A stretch of 15,272 nucleotides of DNA from an uncultured Bacilli bacterium (lineage in GTDB: Bacteria > Bacillota_I > Bacilli_A > RF39 > UBA660), in assembly GCA_910576985.1 (NCBI GenBank), contig CAJTLA010000032.1, forward strand, positions 1-15,272. The letters are read 5' to 3'. Position numbers and translations under genes: made by a program. Below, piece by piece: positions 5,060 to 11,637 of the stretch. The notes under the pieces are model-generated. The model did not search any database and was not told where the DNA came from. It saw only the letters and a list, made by a program, of their open reading frames with translations. Positions within the stretch are counted from its first letter, which is position 1, and each line of letters begins with the position of its first letter.

Positions 5060-5955
5060 GTTAACCATAACATGTCTGGCAATATTTTATAAGATCTTAC
5101 TTTTAAATAAAGAATTCCTAAAAATTGTTCATATAATTCCGTTTGTTTTAAAACTTCATCTAAAATATTTTCATTGTAATGATAATCTATTATTTTTTCA
5201 TATCGATCAAAATAAAATGTTGGATAAAATGCACGTGCTAGTAACAGTAACCATTGATCTTCTTGTAGTGAAATCAGGTTCAGAAATTGTTGAAAACTTG
5301 AAACACTAAAATCCTCTTTTAAAAGTTCTACTTTCCAAAATTCTATGATATCTCGTTCTTTATAATCTAACACAAAGTTAAGAGGATTATATAAATCAAA
5401 TAATGTATCATTACTACAAATCCTTCTATGACTAATTACCAATGAATCTTCTTTTTTTACTTCATTTAAAAGCGATATTCCAATCTCAGATAAACCAATA
5501 AAATAACTAAAACTTTCTCTAATTTTTGGATATCCTTTTCCAAATTGGCTTACTTGGTATTCAAAATAATCATTTTTTTCCATCCATAATTCTTTCCATT
5601 GATTCCTTCTTAGTAAACTTTTTTCGGTATCTTTTGTAATTAAATTTGAAAAAAATAAAATATCTTCTATTGTGACATGATTATCAGAATTCATAAACAC
5701 TCTAAGCATTACATAGGGGGTATGATTAATTATCGTGATGAGTTCTTGTTTTACGTTTAAGACAAATTGATGACAATATACATTACGTTCTAATAACTGA
5801 ATACTAATTTTATGTAATTCTTGTAGTTCTTCAAAAGATCGGTTATAAGGTGTTAAATAATAATGCTCATCTTTCATTTGAAATTGATAAGATCCATTAC
5901 TTTGGTGAATCTCTGTTGGATATAACTGATAATAGTATTGAATCGCATTTTTCAT
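5044..5955 (-). CDS. CotS/YutH-like protein with degenerate kinase fold
   Basis: A 303-residue protein, probably related to the CotS/YutH spore-coat proteins, which have an aminoglycoside-phosphotransferase-like fold. Supporting features are an N-lobe-like strand pattern (residues 1-40), the helical middle with FSYFIGLSEIGISLL, then ISHRRICSNDTLFDLYNPLNFVLDYKERDIIEFW where a kinase would have its catalytic HxD loop and Mg-binding Asp. The catalytic loop is not canonical, so I infer a pseudokinase. The start is set at 5955 by GAGGTGG seven bases upstream; the in-frame ATG at 6015 would place the upstream gene's terminator inside the coding region. It is convergent with the Nfu gene. Family assignment is moderate; sporulation is not proved. 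Confidence 0.6.
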   Translation of the reverse strand: MKNAIQYYYQLYPTEIHQSNGSYQFQMKDEHYYLTPYNRSFEELQELHKISIQLLERNVYCHQFVLNVKQELITIINHTPYVMLRVFMNSDNHVTIEDILFFSNLITKDTEKSLLRRNQWKELWMEKNDYFEYQVSQFGKGYPKIRESFSYFIGLSEIGISLLNEVKKEDSLVISHRRICSNDTLFDLYNPLNFVLDYKERDIIEFWKVELLKEDFSVSSFQQFLNLISLQEDQWLLLLARAFYPTFYFDRYEKIIDYHYNENILDEVLKQTELYEQFLGILYLKVRSYKILPDMLWLTKNIG

Positions 5956-5982
5956 CTTATCCACCTCATTAAAGTTTATGCA

Positions 5983-6008
5983 CAAAAAAAGGAAAATAGA
6001 ATTTTCCT
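5983..6008 (-). terminator. Terminator of the 6015-6641 gene
   Basis: AGGAAAAT/ATTTTCCT (5990-5997 and 6001-6008), loop of three, then a T7 run on the minus strand. It lies seven bases past the stop and decides the start of the next gene. Confidence 0.85.
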
Positions 6009-6014
6009 GATTCA

Positions 6015-6641
6015 TTATTCATTGATAATCGCTTTTATATTTGAAAGTTGTGTTTTTAATTTTGCATTTTCTTCTATTACTTGTTGATATTTTTCAAATA
6101 AGTCTTGATATAATTTTTGATATTCACTAGTAGATTCTATTTTTGGACTCGTTTGTAAAGTCGCTTCTACACTCACTGGTTCTTCTGCTATTTCTTCATT
6201 TTCTTCTTTTAAAGTTTCTACTACTGGTTCTGAATTTGAAACTGTTGTCTCTACCTCATCTTGTACTTCATTCACGTTTGCCCCTAATAGTTCTACTAAA
6301 TTGCTAATTAATTTGAATCCTTGTTGTCCATTAATTTTTAGATTTGTTAATCTTTCTTGAGATAAATCTTCTATTTCTAAGTTGCCACCTTCTCGGTTGG
6401 TTTTTACAATTCGTTTTACTAATTCTCTTACATTAGCCCATTCTGTTTCATCAATGATGTCATAAGCTGCTAAAGTCCCATTTAACCCTAAAATCTTTGA
6501 AACATAGATTTTCACATAACCTTGTTCATCTGTTTCTCCTAAAGTGAATATCAAATATTTTTTATCATCTTTTTTAAAATAACGAATAATTTCTATTTCC
6601 AAAGCTTGATTATTTTGATTCAATGCTGGTATTTTTTGCAT
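6015..6641 (-). CDS. Hypothetical protein with acidic linker and coiled-coil tail
   Basis: A 208-residue soluble protein I do not recognise. Residues 10-55 form a beta-rich stretch (IEIIRYFKKDDKKYLIFTLG, then EQGYVKIYVSKIL) that recalls DUF1292-like small domains, without certainty. Residues 60-120 are mixed helix. Residues 125-165 are a very acidic, low-complexity linker rich in Glu, Val and Thr. Residues 172-205 (YQKLYQDLFEKYQQVIEENA and onward) are a likely coiled coil. There is no signal peptide or membrane segment. The SD AAGGAGG is ten bases before the ATG, a strong promoter lies upstream and a strong terminator downstream, so it is a single-gene unit. The layout suggests a scaffold or adaptor, but function is unknown. 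Confidence 0.85.
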   Translation of the reverse strand: MQKIPALNQNNQALEIEIIRYFKKDDKKYLIFTLGETDEQGYVKIYVSKILGLNGTLAAYDIIDETEWANVRELVKRIVKTNREGGNLEIEDLSQERLTNLKINGQQGFKLISNLVELLGANVNEVQDEVETTVSNSEPVVETLKEENEEIAEEPVSVEATLQTSPKIESTSEYQKLYQDLFEKYQQVIEENAKLKTQLSNIKAIINE

Positions 6642-6674
6642 AGTAAAAAATCCTCCTTTTTATTCTTAATATTT

Positions 6675-6703
6675 ATTATACTGAAAGTTCAGATTTTTTT
6701 CAA
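6675..6703 (-). promoter_or_regulatory. Promoter of the 6015-6641 gene
   Basis: TTGAAA (6698-6703), 17-base spacer, TATAAT (6675-6680). The spacer contains the inverted repeat CTGAA-CT-TTCAG (6681-6692), directly abutting the -10, which could be a repressor site. Confidence 0.75.
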
Positions 6704-6726
6704 CATCATTTCTAAAAAAAATGGAA

Positions 6727-7173
6727 TTATTCTTCCACTTTTATCTTCGCATATTTCTTTTTTTCTCTCATCATATATTCTGTAATGCAGGTTTCAATCT
6801 CTGGAAGTGCTTCTCTTTGTATATTAGAAAGGGGCACATATTCTTTTACGGTATCAATAGAAACCTTCCCCCAAATAATTCCCATTTTTACCTCTAAATC
6901 ATTAAACATATCAGGAGTGATGGCTGTAAAAAAATATCCAAATATTAGTCTTTTTTGACCTAATAAAATTCTTTTATTGGTAAGTGCAATGACATAAGTT
7001 GTAATGATATCTAATGGATTATCGTTTTTTTGGGCGGCAAATGCATACTTTACTTCCTCACCTGGGTTTAAATGTAGATCAATAATTTTAGAATGTGCTT
7101 TCAATCTCCATGCTACAGTGAGTGGATATCGAGATTTAAACTCTTTAACTTTTTTGTATACTAAATTTTGCAT
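6727..7173 (-). CDS. Bacterial PH-domain protein
   Basis: A 148-residue cytoplasmic protein with a bacterial pleckstrin-homology-like domain at about residues 30-120. The usual course of such domains is visible: LNPGEEVKYAFAAQ, then VIALTNKRILLGQKRLIFGY, then an ITPDMFNDLEVKMGIIWGKV stretch and a C-terminal helix rich in Glu and Lys. Such domains occur in stress- or membrane-associated proteins and are mostly uncharacterised. The SD AGGAGG ends six bases before the ATG, and the stop of the thioredoxin-like gene is only about 11 bases upstream, so the two form an operon. No membrane segment is seen. Confidence 0.8.
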   Translation of the reverse strand: MQNLVYKKVKEFKSRYPLTVAWRLKAHSKIIDLHLNPGEEVKYAFAAQKNDNPLDIITTYVIALTNKRILLGQKRLIFGYFFTAITPDMFNDLEVKMGIIWGKVSIDTVKEYVPLSNIQREALPEIETCITEYMMREKKKYAKIKVEE

Positions 7174-7184
7174 ATTCTATCCTC

Positions 7185-7619
7185 CTATTTAGAAATTACT
7201 TTATTTTCTTTTAACACTTTTATTAGGTCTTCTTCACTTACTTCCCCTATTATTGTTTCTACTACTTTTTTATTTTTTACAATGACTGTTGTTGGAGTTC
7301 CAAATGTTTCTGAATCCATTTCTAATTTTTCTAAAATCAAGTTCAATCTTTTTTCTCCTACTTCATCTGTATTGATATCTAAATAAGATAAATTATAATC
7401 AGCGATTACTTTTTGTAATACTGGCTTAAATGCAATACAATGGCTACAATCAGGGCGCCCTAAATAAACGATTTCTTCTGTTTTTGATTCAAATGATTTG
7501 TTAAATGAATCTACTATTTTTTGTTTTTGTACACTTGATAAAATTCCTAAAACAATCATTAAAATGATTATCACAATCATTCCTGTTAAAACAATCCAAA
7601 TTTTTTTCTTTTCGTTCAT
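7185..7619 (-). CDS. Membrane-anchored thioredoxin-like protein
   Basis: A 144-residue protein with an uncleaved N-terminal membrane anchor (residues 7-28, after the positive NEKKK) and an outward-facing thioredoxin fold. The redox motif is C58-S-H-C61 in LGRPDCSHCIAF, and the cis-proline loop is FGTPTT (P109). Strand VIVKN and the helix EEDLIKVLKEN complete the fold. It probably oxidises, reduces or isomerises thiols outside the cytoplasm; bacteriocin-transport accessory proteins have a similar layout. First gene of the operon with the PH-domain protein. The SD AGGTAGGAA is close to the ATG. Its promoter sits inside a 14-bp inverted repeat. Confidence 0.85.
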   Translation of the reverse strand: MNEKKKIWIVLTGMIVIIILMIVLGILSSVQKQKIVDSFNKSFESKTEEIVYLGRPDCSHCIAFKPVLQKVIADYNLSYLDINTDEVGEKRLNLILEKLEMDSETFGTPTTVIVKNKKVVETIIGEVSEEDLIKVLKENKVISK

Positions 7620-7657
7620 ATTTATTTCCTACCTTTTCATGTGAAACTAATAAAAAG

Positions 7658-7702
7658 TTCCAATCTATATAATATTATAACACTTTTGTATATAGATTGG
7701 AA
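7658..7702. repeat. Perfect 14-bp inverted repeat around the promoter of the thioredoxin-like gene
   Basis: Arms TTCCAATCTATATA (7658-7671) and TATATAGATTGGAA (7689-7702) enclose 17 bases. The minus-strand extended -10 TGTTATAAT falls in the centre. On the minus strand the second arm is followed by CTTTTTATT, so the same sequence could also act as a terminator for the integrase side. Confidence 0.85.
7675..7683 (-). promoter_or_regulatory. Extended -10 of the thioredoxin-like/PH operon
   Basis: TGTTATAAT on the minus strand, inside the loop of the 14-bp inverted repeat. No clear -35 is visible. The leader would be about 50 bases. Confidence 0.5.
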
Positions 7703-7833
7703 TATGCTTTTTCATTTTGAAAAATTGGTATTACATTTATTATTTTATAATAGAATCAATCCATTGTTCTTTTTTTGCCTTTTATATTTCTATGTCACTT
7801 AAAAATTTTTCATTTTATAGTTTTTTTCATTCA

Positions 7834-8901
7834 TCATAAGTAACACATAGGGCTTAGATTATTCATCATTTTTATTTTGTTATCAAAACTAGGATGTACA
7901 TATCGATCAAGTGTTATTTTTACATCTGAGTGACCTAAAATTTCACTTAATGTTTTTGGGTCACAACCAATTTCAATACATCTTGTTGCAAAAGTATGCC
8001 GTAAAGCATGAAAATTGTACTGATTTAAGTTGATAGAATTCATTATGCTTTTGTAATGATTTGTATAACTTCGTGGTTCAATAAATTTTGTTGTTCCAGT
8101 TAAAAAGAAATATTCATTTTCTTTTTGTAATCGTTTTAATATCGGGATAATAAATACTGGAATAGGTATATTTCTAATCGATGAAACTGATTTTGGTTCA
8201 TCAAGTATTACCACTGTTTTTTGTTTCATATTTTTATCATAGTTTTTCACGCGTATTAATGTTTTTTCAACTCTAATCACATTATTATTTAAGTCAATAT
8301 TTTCCCATTTCAATGCACACAATTCTCCAATTCTTAATCCTGTATATAAACAAAGGAATATTCCAAAATAATCTTCATTTATGTAATTTTTTAATTTTTG
8401 TTCCAATATTTTTTGATGCTCTTTTGTCAATATTTGAATCTCCTTTTTTGAAATTTTTGGCATTGTGATATTTATATTAATATTATTGTATTTCAAGATT
8501 TGCTGTAATATCATTAGTATGTCTTTCACTGTCTTTGGGGAAAATCCATTATTTAACATGTTTTCGGTAAATTCATTAATCATATTTTTGTTGATTTGTT
8601 TTCTTTTATATTTTCCAAACTTTGGTATTAGATGTGCATAAACAGTGTATTCATAATTTGAATATGATGATTTTTTACAAGATATTTTCACGCTTTTTAG
8701 CCAATTATATATATCTCCACTAAATAAGGATTTATCGATCATTGTTCGTTTATTCTGTATTATTTCATATTTTTTTAATACTTCAATTTCTGTTCTACCA
8801 TATATAAAACCATATTTTATTGAACCATCATCTTTCATTTCTTTCTGATATTTCATATAATATCGACCATCTTTTCTTAAATATACTTTTTTGTTTTTCA
8901 T
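7834..8901 (-). CDS. Tyrosine recombinase, phage/ICE-type integrase
   Basis: A 355-residue site-specific integrase that inserts and excises an element at an att site. The N-terminal part (1-55) is an AP2-like arm-binding region (YLRKDGRYYMKY, then YGFIYGRTEIEV). Residues 60-140 are the SAM-like core-binding domain. The catalytic domain has the full set: R190 (TGLRIGE), K237 (EPKSVSSIR), H298-x-x-R301 (HALRHTF), H324 (LGHSD) and nucleophile Y334 (DRYVH). The stop is TGA. The SD AAGGAG is about nine bases before the ATG at 8901; the ATG at 8905 is out of frame. Its place at the junction between core-like genes and an accessory cluster fits the end of an integrated element, but no att repeats were identified. 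Confidence 0.93.
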   Translation of the reverse strand: MKNKKVYLRKDGRYYMKYQKEMKDDGSIKYGFIYGRTEIEVLKKYEIIQNKRTMIDKSLFSGDIYNWLKSVKISCKKSSYSNYEYTVYAHLIPKFGKYKRKQINKNMINEFTENMLNNGFSPKTVKDILMILQQILKYNNININITMPKISKKEIQILTKEHQKILEQKLKNYINEDYFGIFLCLYTGLRIGELCALKWENIDLNNNVIRVEKTLIRVKNYDKNMKQKTVVILDEPKSVSSIRNIPIPVFIIPILKRLQKENEYFFLTGTTKFIEPRSYTNHYKSIMNSINLNQYNFHALRHTFATRCIEIGCDPKTLSEILGHSDVKITLDRYVHPSFDNKIKMMNNLSPMCYL

Positions 8902-8905
8902 TCAT

Positions 8906-9211
8906 ATTACTCCTTCCGAATAAACATCATACAAAAAATCAAAAAAAAAGAGCTAGTCCATTTAGTTCTATTTTTAATTGTTTTTTTGTTTGCATTATAT
9001 TGATTATTTGGAAGCACACTCATCATAATATGTATTTTGATTCCTACTTTTGGTCTCATTCAATGAGGTTATATTCTTACAAAAATATCATATATTATTG
9101 CATACTATTTTGTTTTTCAGTCATCTTTTTTACTTTCTAATTTGCTCTCTTTCTTTTTCTTTCAATATAAATAAGGCTTCTATTTCAGTAATTTTAATAT
9201 CATTCTACAAA
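8906..9211. other. Intergenic stretch without a supported gene
   Basis: AT-rich sequence between the integrase and the XRE gene. It has one hairpin, AGAGCTA/TAGTTCT (8950-8970), flanked by A9 on the left and ATTTTT on the right, probably the terminator of the XRE transcript. A hydrophobic 25-codon plus-strand reading frame at 9062-9139 has no SD. Nothing else is supported. Confidence 0.5.
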
Positions 9212-9793
9212 CTATATTGCTTGCAATATTAGTTTCATAATCATACACACGATTAGCGTGATAATTCCTACTGCGATTGCCATTAAAATCTTTTGATAAA
9301 TTCGTTTCCCGAATTCTTGCTCTGCTTCATCATGGGTTAGTGTTTTTCCTTCACAAAAGGCAACAATTTCTTTATAGGTTTGAATATCATTATTCTTTTT
9401 AAATTTTTCTATGATTGTTGCTGTTCCTAAAGTAATTAGAAACAAAATGATCCAAATCACTAATCCTATCATATTTGTTAATTTAAATAACGGATAAGCA
9501 CTAAATAATAGTACAATCATCTCTATAAAATATATCGTTCCTAACAAATTAAATTCTTTTATTTTTTCTTTTTCTATTCTTTGTTTCATATTTTCCATGT
9601 CTCCTTTTATCAATTCATCTAAGCTTACATTAAATATATTAGAAAGGATCAATACACTTTTTATATCAGGATAGTTTTTATTCGTTTCCCAATTTGAAAC
9701 TGTCTGCCTTGAAACGAATACCTTTAGTGCTAATTCATCCTGAGAAATATTTTGCCTTTCTCTATATTTTTTTATTTTATTTCCAATATCCAT
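9212..9793 (-). CDS. XRE-family HTH regulator with membrane domain
   Basis: A 193-residue protein. The HTH_3 DNA-binding domain is at residues 4-63 (IGNKIKKYRERQNISQDELA, VSRQTVSNWETNKNYPDIKS, then FNVSLDELIKGD). Three likely membrane segments follow at about 83-100, 106-128 and 170-190. Such membrane-tethered XRE proteins are common in Firmicutes, often beside transporters or in mobile islands; the signal they sense is unknown. I chose the ATG at 9793, with GGAGG seven bases upstream, over the in-frame ATG at 9856. The longer start would add 21 basic residues ahead of the canonical HTH start and would lie upstream of the promoter. Confidence 0.85.
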   Translation of the reverse strand: MDIGNKIKKYRERQNISQDELALKVFVSRQTVSNWETNKNYPDIKSVLILSNIFNVSLDELIKGDMENMKQRIEKEKIKEFNLLGTIYFIEMIVLLFSAYPLFKLTNMIGLVIWIILFLITLGTATIIEKFKKNNDIQTYKEIVAFCEGKTLTHDEAEQEFGKRIYQKILMAIAVGIITLIVCMIMKLILQAI

Positions 9794-9814
9794 TTTGCAC
9801 CTCCAATTACATTT

Positions 9815-9843
9815 TATATAAAATTTTATTTTTTGTCTGCCAA
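9815..9843 (-). promoter_or_regulatory. Promoter of the XRE gene at 9212-9793
   Basis: TTGGCA (9838-9843), 17-base spacer, TATATA (9815-9820), about 22 bases before the ATG, with GGAGG between. Confidence 0.55.
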
Positions 9844-9867
9844 AATTTTTTGACATCAGGTTTCTAG

Positions 9868-9925
9868 AGCTGTTTTTTTTACAAAATTTTAATAAAAAAA
9901 CAGCTATTGAAAAGCTATTTTTTCT
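9868..9925 (-). terminator. Terminator region after the ABC-F gene, three alternative arms
   Basis: AGCT(AT)/(AT)AGCT (9902-9907 and 9911-9916) followed by GTTTTTTT on the minus strand is a usual terminator. A third arm, AGCTGTTTTTTT (9868-9879), pairs perfectly over 12 bases with AAAAAAACAGCT (9894-9905), so a second and longer hairpin competes with it. Confidence 0.55.
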
Positions 9926-10019
9926 GGTTTGTTTGGTTCATAAATAGGATTATTCATGTAGAAAATAATTTTTATGATCTATTTCGCAATTTTTGCAAGC
10001 AATTATTTATGTAATCTGA

Positions 10020-11516
10020 TTATTTTATTTTTTCTATTCCTAATTCTTTTAAAAGATAAATAGAATCTATTACTTCTTCTATATATTTTCTATCATGAGA
10101 CACACTAATAATCGTTCCATGATATTGTTTTAAAGCGTTTCTAATAATTGGGTTTGATAATGGGCTTACATTTCTAGTTGGCTCATCCAATATTAACACA
10201 TTACACTTTTCTAAAACTAATTTCACTAAAAACAATTTTGCTTTGGTTCCATTACTTAAATTTGATATTTTCGTTGTCATTTCTTCTTTTGTAAAGTTCA
10301 TATTTCCTAAATATTGTCTTGCTATCATAATATCTTTTTTATGATTACTGGGAACCAAAAAATCTAGTACATATTCATATTTTTTTAAGATTTCTTCATA
10401 ATTTTGTGGCATATATCCAACTGATATATCTTTTCTGTTTTGTAATTCTTTTTCAATTATTTTCATTAACGTCGATTTTCCTGTTCCATTTTTACCTACA
10501 ATACATACATGTGTGTTTCCCATGATTTCCAATTTTATATTTTTGGATAATATTTTATTTTGTATTTTTAGTTCTGGTAGTTCTAGTTTTAAAATCAGTT
10601 TTGTTTTGGGAAGTGGGGGATTATCAAAATAGAAATGAATTCCTTCTTCTATGTCTGGGATCTCTGTTCGTTCTGTTTGATTCATTTTTTTCTCTTGGGA
10701 CTTTAAAGAATGCATCTTTTTCTTTAATTTTTTTGCACCATGAGGATCTGCTCTTGTAATTGTGTTTTGCTGATACTCTACTTTTTGCATAATTTGCTTT
10801 AATTTCTCTTGCTTTTTTTGAAATTCTCTCTTTTCTGAAAGGGCGATTTTCGTGTTCTTTTGAATAAAAGCTGCTCTTTTTTGGATATAAGTATTATAAT
10901 CCGTTTTCAAAATGGTATATTTACATTCTGTTTTATTTTTGAGTTGTTCTAAGTGGAGAATCATATTAGCAGTATTTGATAATAAGGTTTCATCATGTGA
11001 AACATATAGAATTGGTTTTTCGGTTTGATTGATAAATTGTTCTAACCATTCTAATGTTTCTATATCTAAATCATTTGTAGGTTCATCTAGAAAGAAAATA
11101 TCGCATTCTTCTAATAATAATTTGAGTATTCCTATTTTTACTTTTTCCCCACCTGATAAGGTATTCATCATTTGATTTAATATTGATTCATTTAAATATA
11201 GTATTTTTAAATATTTGTATAGTTTGTTTATTTTTTGATAATATTCATTTTCATTCAAAAATAAAAAATGGTATACAGTTTCCTGTTTTGCTTCTATTGA
11301 TTGTTCTAAATATCCTATTCTATGATTTTTAAAATTAATAATTCCTGTTATTTCTGCATATTCACATTGTCCTAATAATGATTTTAATAATGTGGTTTTG
11401 CCATTGCCTTCTTCTCCAATGATTGCTAGTTTATCTCCTTTGTTTAAGGAAAATGATAAAGATTTTACTAAAAATCTAGTAGATATCATAATATCTACAT
11501 TATGTATTTCTAACAT
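10020..11516 (-). CDS. ABC-F family ATPase, probable ribosome-protection type
   Basis: A 498-residue soluble protein with two ATP-binding cassettes and no membrane domain, the layout of ABC-F translation factors and antibiotic-resistance proteins. Cassette 1 has Walker A GEEGNGKT (34-41), signature LSGGE (120-124), Walker B FFLDEP with E145, and SHD 173-175. A charged helical linker (about 190-285) is the part that enters the ribosome. Cassette 2 has GKNGTGKS (341-348), a changed signature SNGTK, LDEP (443-446) and SHD 473-475. DEPT is followed by RNVSPLSNP instead of the usual N-x-LD, marking a distinct subgroup. The SD AAAGGAGG is six bases before the ATG and lies within an alternative hairpin behind a leader peptide, which favours antibiotic-inducible resistance. 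The drug spectrum cannot be read from sequence. Confidence 0.9.
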   Translation of the reverse strand: MLEIHNVDIMISTRFLVKSLSFSLNKGDKLAIIGEEGNGKTTLLKSLLGQCEYAEITGIINFKNHRIGYLEQSIEAKQETVYHFLFLNENEYYQKINKLYKYLKILYLNESILNQMMNTLSGGEKVKIGILKLLLEECDIFFLDEPTNDLDIETLEWLEQFINQTEKPILYVSHDETLLSNTANMILHLEQLKNKTECKYTILKTDYNTYIQKRAAFIQKNTKIALSEKREFQKKQEKLKQIMQKVEYQQNTITRADPHGAKKLKKKMHSLKSQEKKMNQTERTEIPDIEEGIHFYFDNPPLPKTKLILKLELPELKIQNKILSKNIKLEIMGNTHVCIVGKNGTGKSTLMKIIEKELQNRKDISVGYMPQNYEEILKKYEYVLDFLVPSNHKKDIMIARQYLGNMNFTKEEMTTKISNLSNGTKAKLFLVKLVLEKCNVLILDEPTRNVSPLSNPIIRNALKQYHGTIISVSHDRKYIEEVIDSIYLLKELGIEKIK

Positions 11517-11555
11517 ATTATGCCTCCTTTATTTGGCATAATCGAAGTTTATGCC
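11517..11555 (-). promoter_or_regulatory. Candidate translational attenuator of the ABC-F gene
   Basis: Three arms of the same heptamer/octamer. Arm 1 is GGCATAA (11549-11555), arm 2 is ATTATGCC (11535-11542) and arm 3 is GGCATAAT (11517-11524), read on the minus strand. Arm 2 can pair with arm 1 (7 bp) or with arm 3 (8 bp). Arm 3 covers the end of the SD and reaches the base before the ATG, so the 2-3 hairpin would block translation start and the 1-2 hairpin would free it. Confidence 0.7.
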
Positions 11556-11559
11556 GAAC

Positions 11560-11580
11560 TCATTGATTTTTTATTCTCAT
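11560..11580 (-). CDS. Leader peptide MRIKNQ upstream of the ABC-F gene
   Basis: A six-codon ORF ending in TGA, with a good SD (AGAGGTG, about five bases before the ATG). It stops four bases before arm 1 of the attenuator hairpin. Short leaders of this kind precede many erm and ABC-F resistance genes, where drug-stalled ribosomes change the mRNA fold. Product function lies in the act of translation, not in the peptide. Confidence 0.6.
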   Translation of the reverse strand: MRIKNQ

Positions 11581-11604
11581 GCTATCACCTCTTATCATTT
11601 TTTT

Positions 11605-11613
11605 ATTATATCA
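11605..11613 (-). promoter_or_regulatory. Extended -10 of the ABC-F leader transcript
   Basis: TGATATAAT on the minus strand, 13 bases before the leader SD. No convincing -35. The predicted leader from start point to the ABC-F ATG is about 80 bases. Confidence 0.55.
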
Positions 11614-11637
11614 TAATAAAAGAAGAAACAAGTCCTT

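Noticed and set aside
5956..6015. In-frame 20-residue N-terminal extension of the CotS/YutH-like protein
   Set aside because: It would include the upstream gene's terminator and has no SD, while the ATG at 5955 has a strong one.
9062..9139. Plus-strand 25-codon hydrophobic peptide in the integrase/XRE gap, considered as a second small toxin
   Set aside because: No SD, no promoter and no convergent terminator, unlike the locus at 3362-3445.
9794..9856. In-frame 21-residue N-terminal extension of the XRE protein
   Set aside because: It starts upstream of the predicted promoter and lacks an SD; the ATG at 9793 has GGAGG and matches the usual HTH start.
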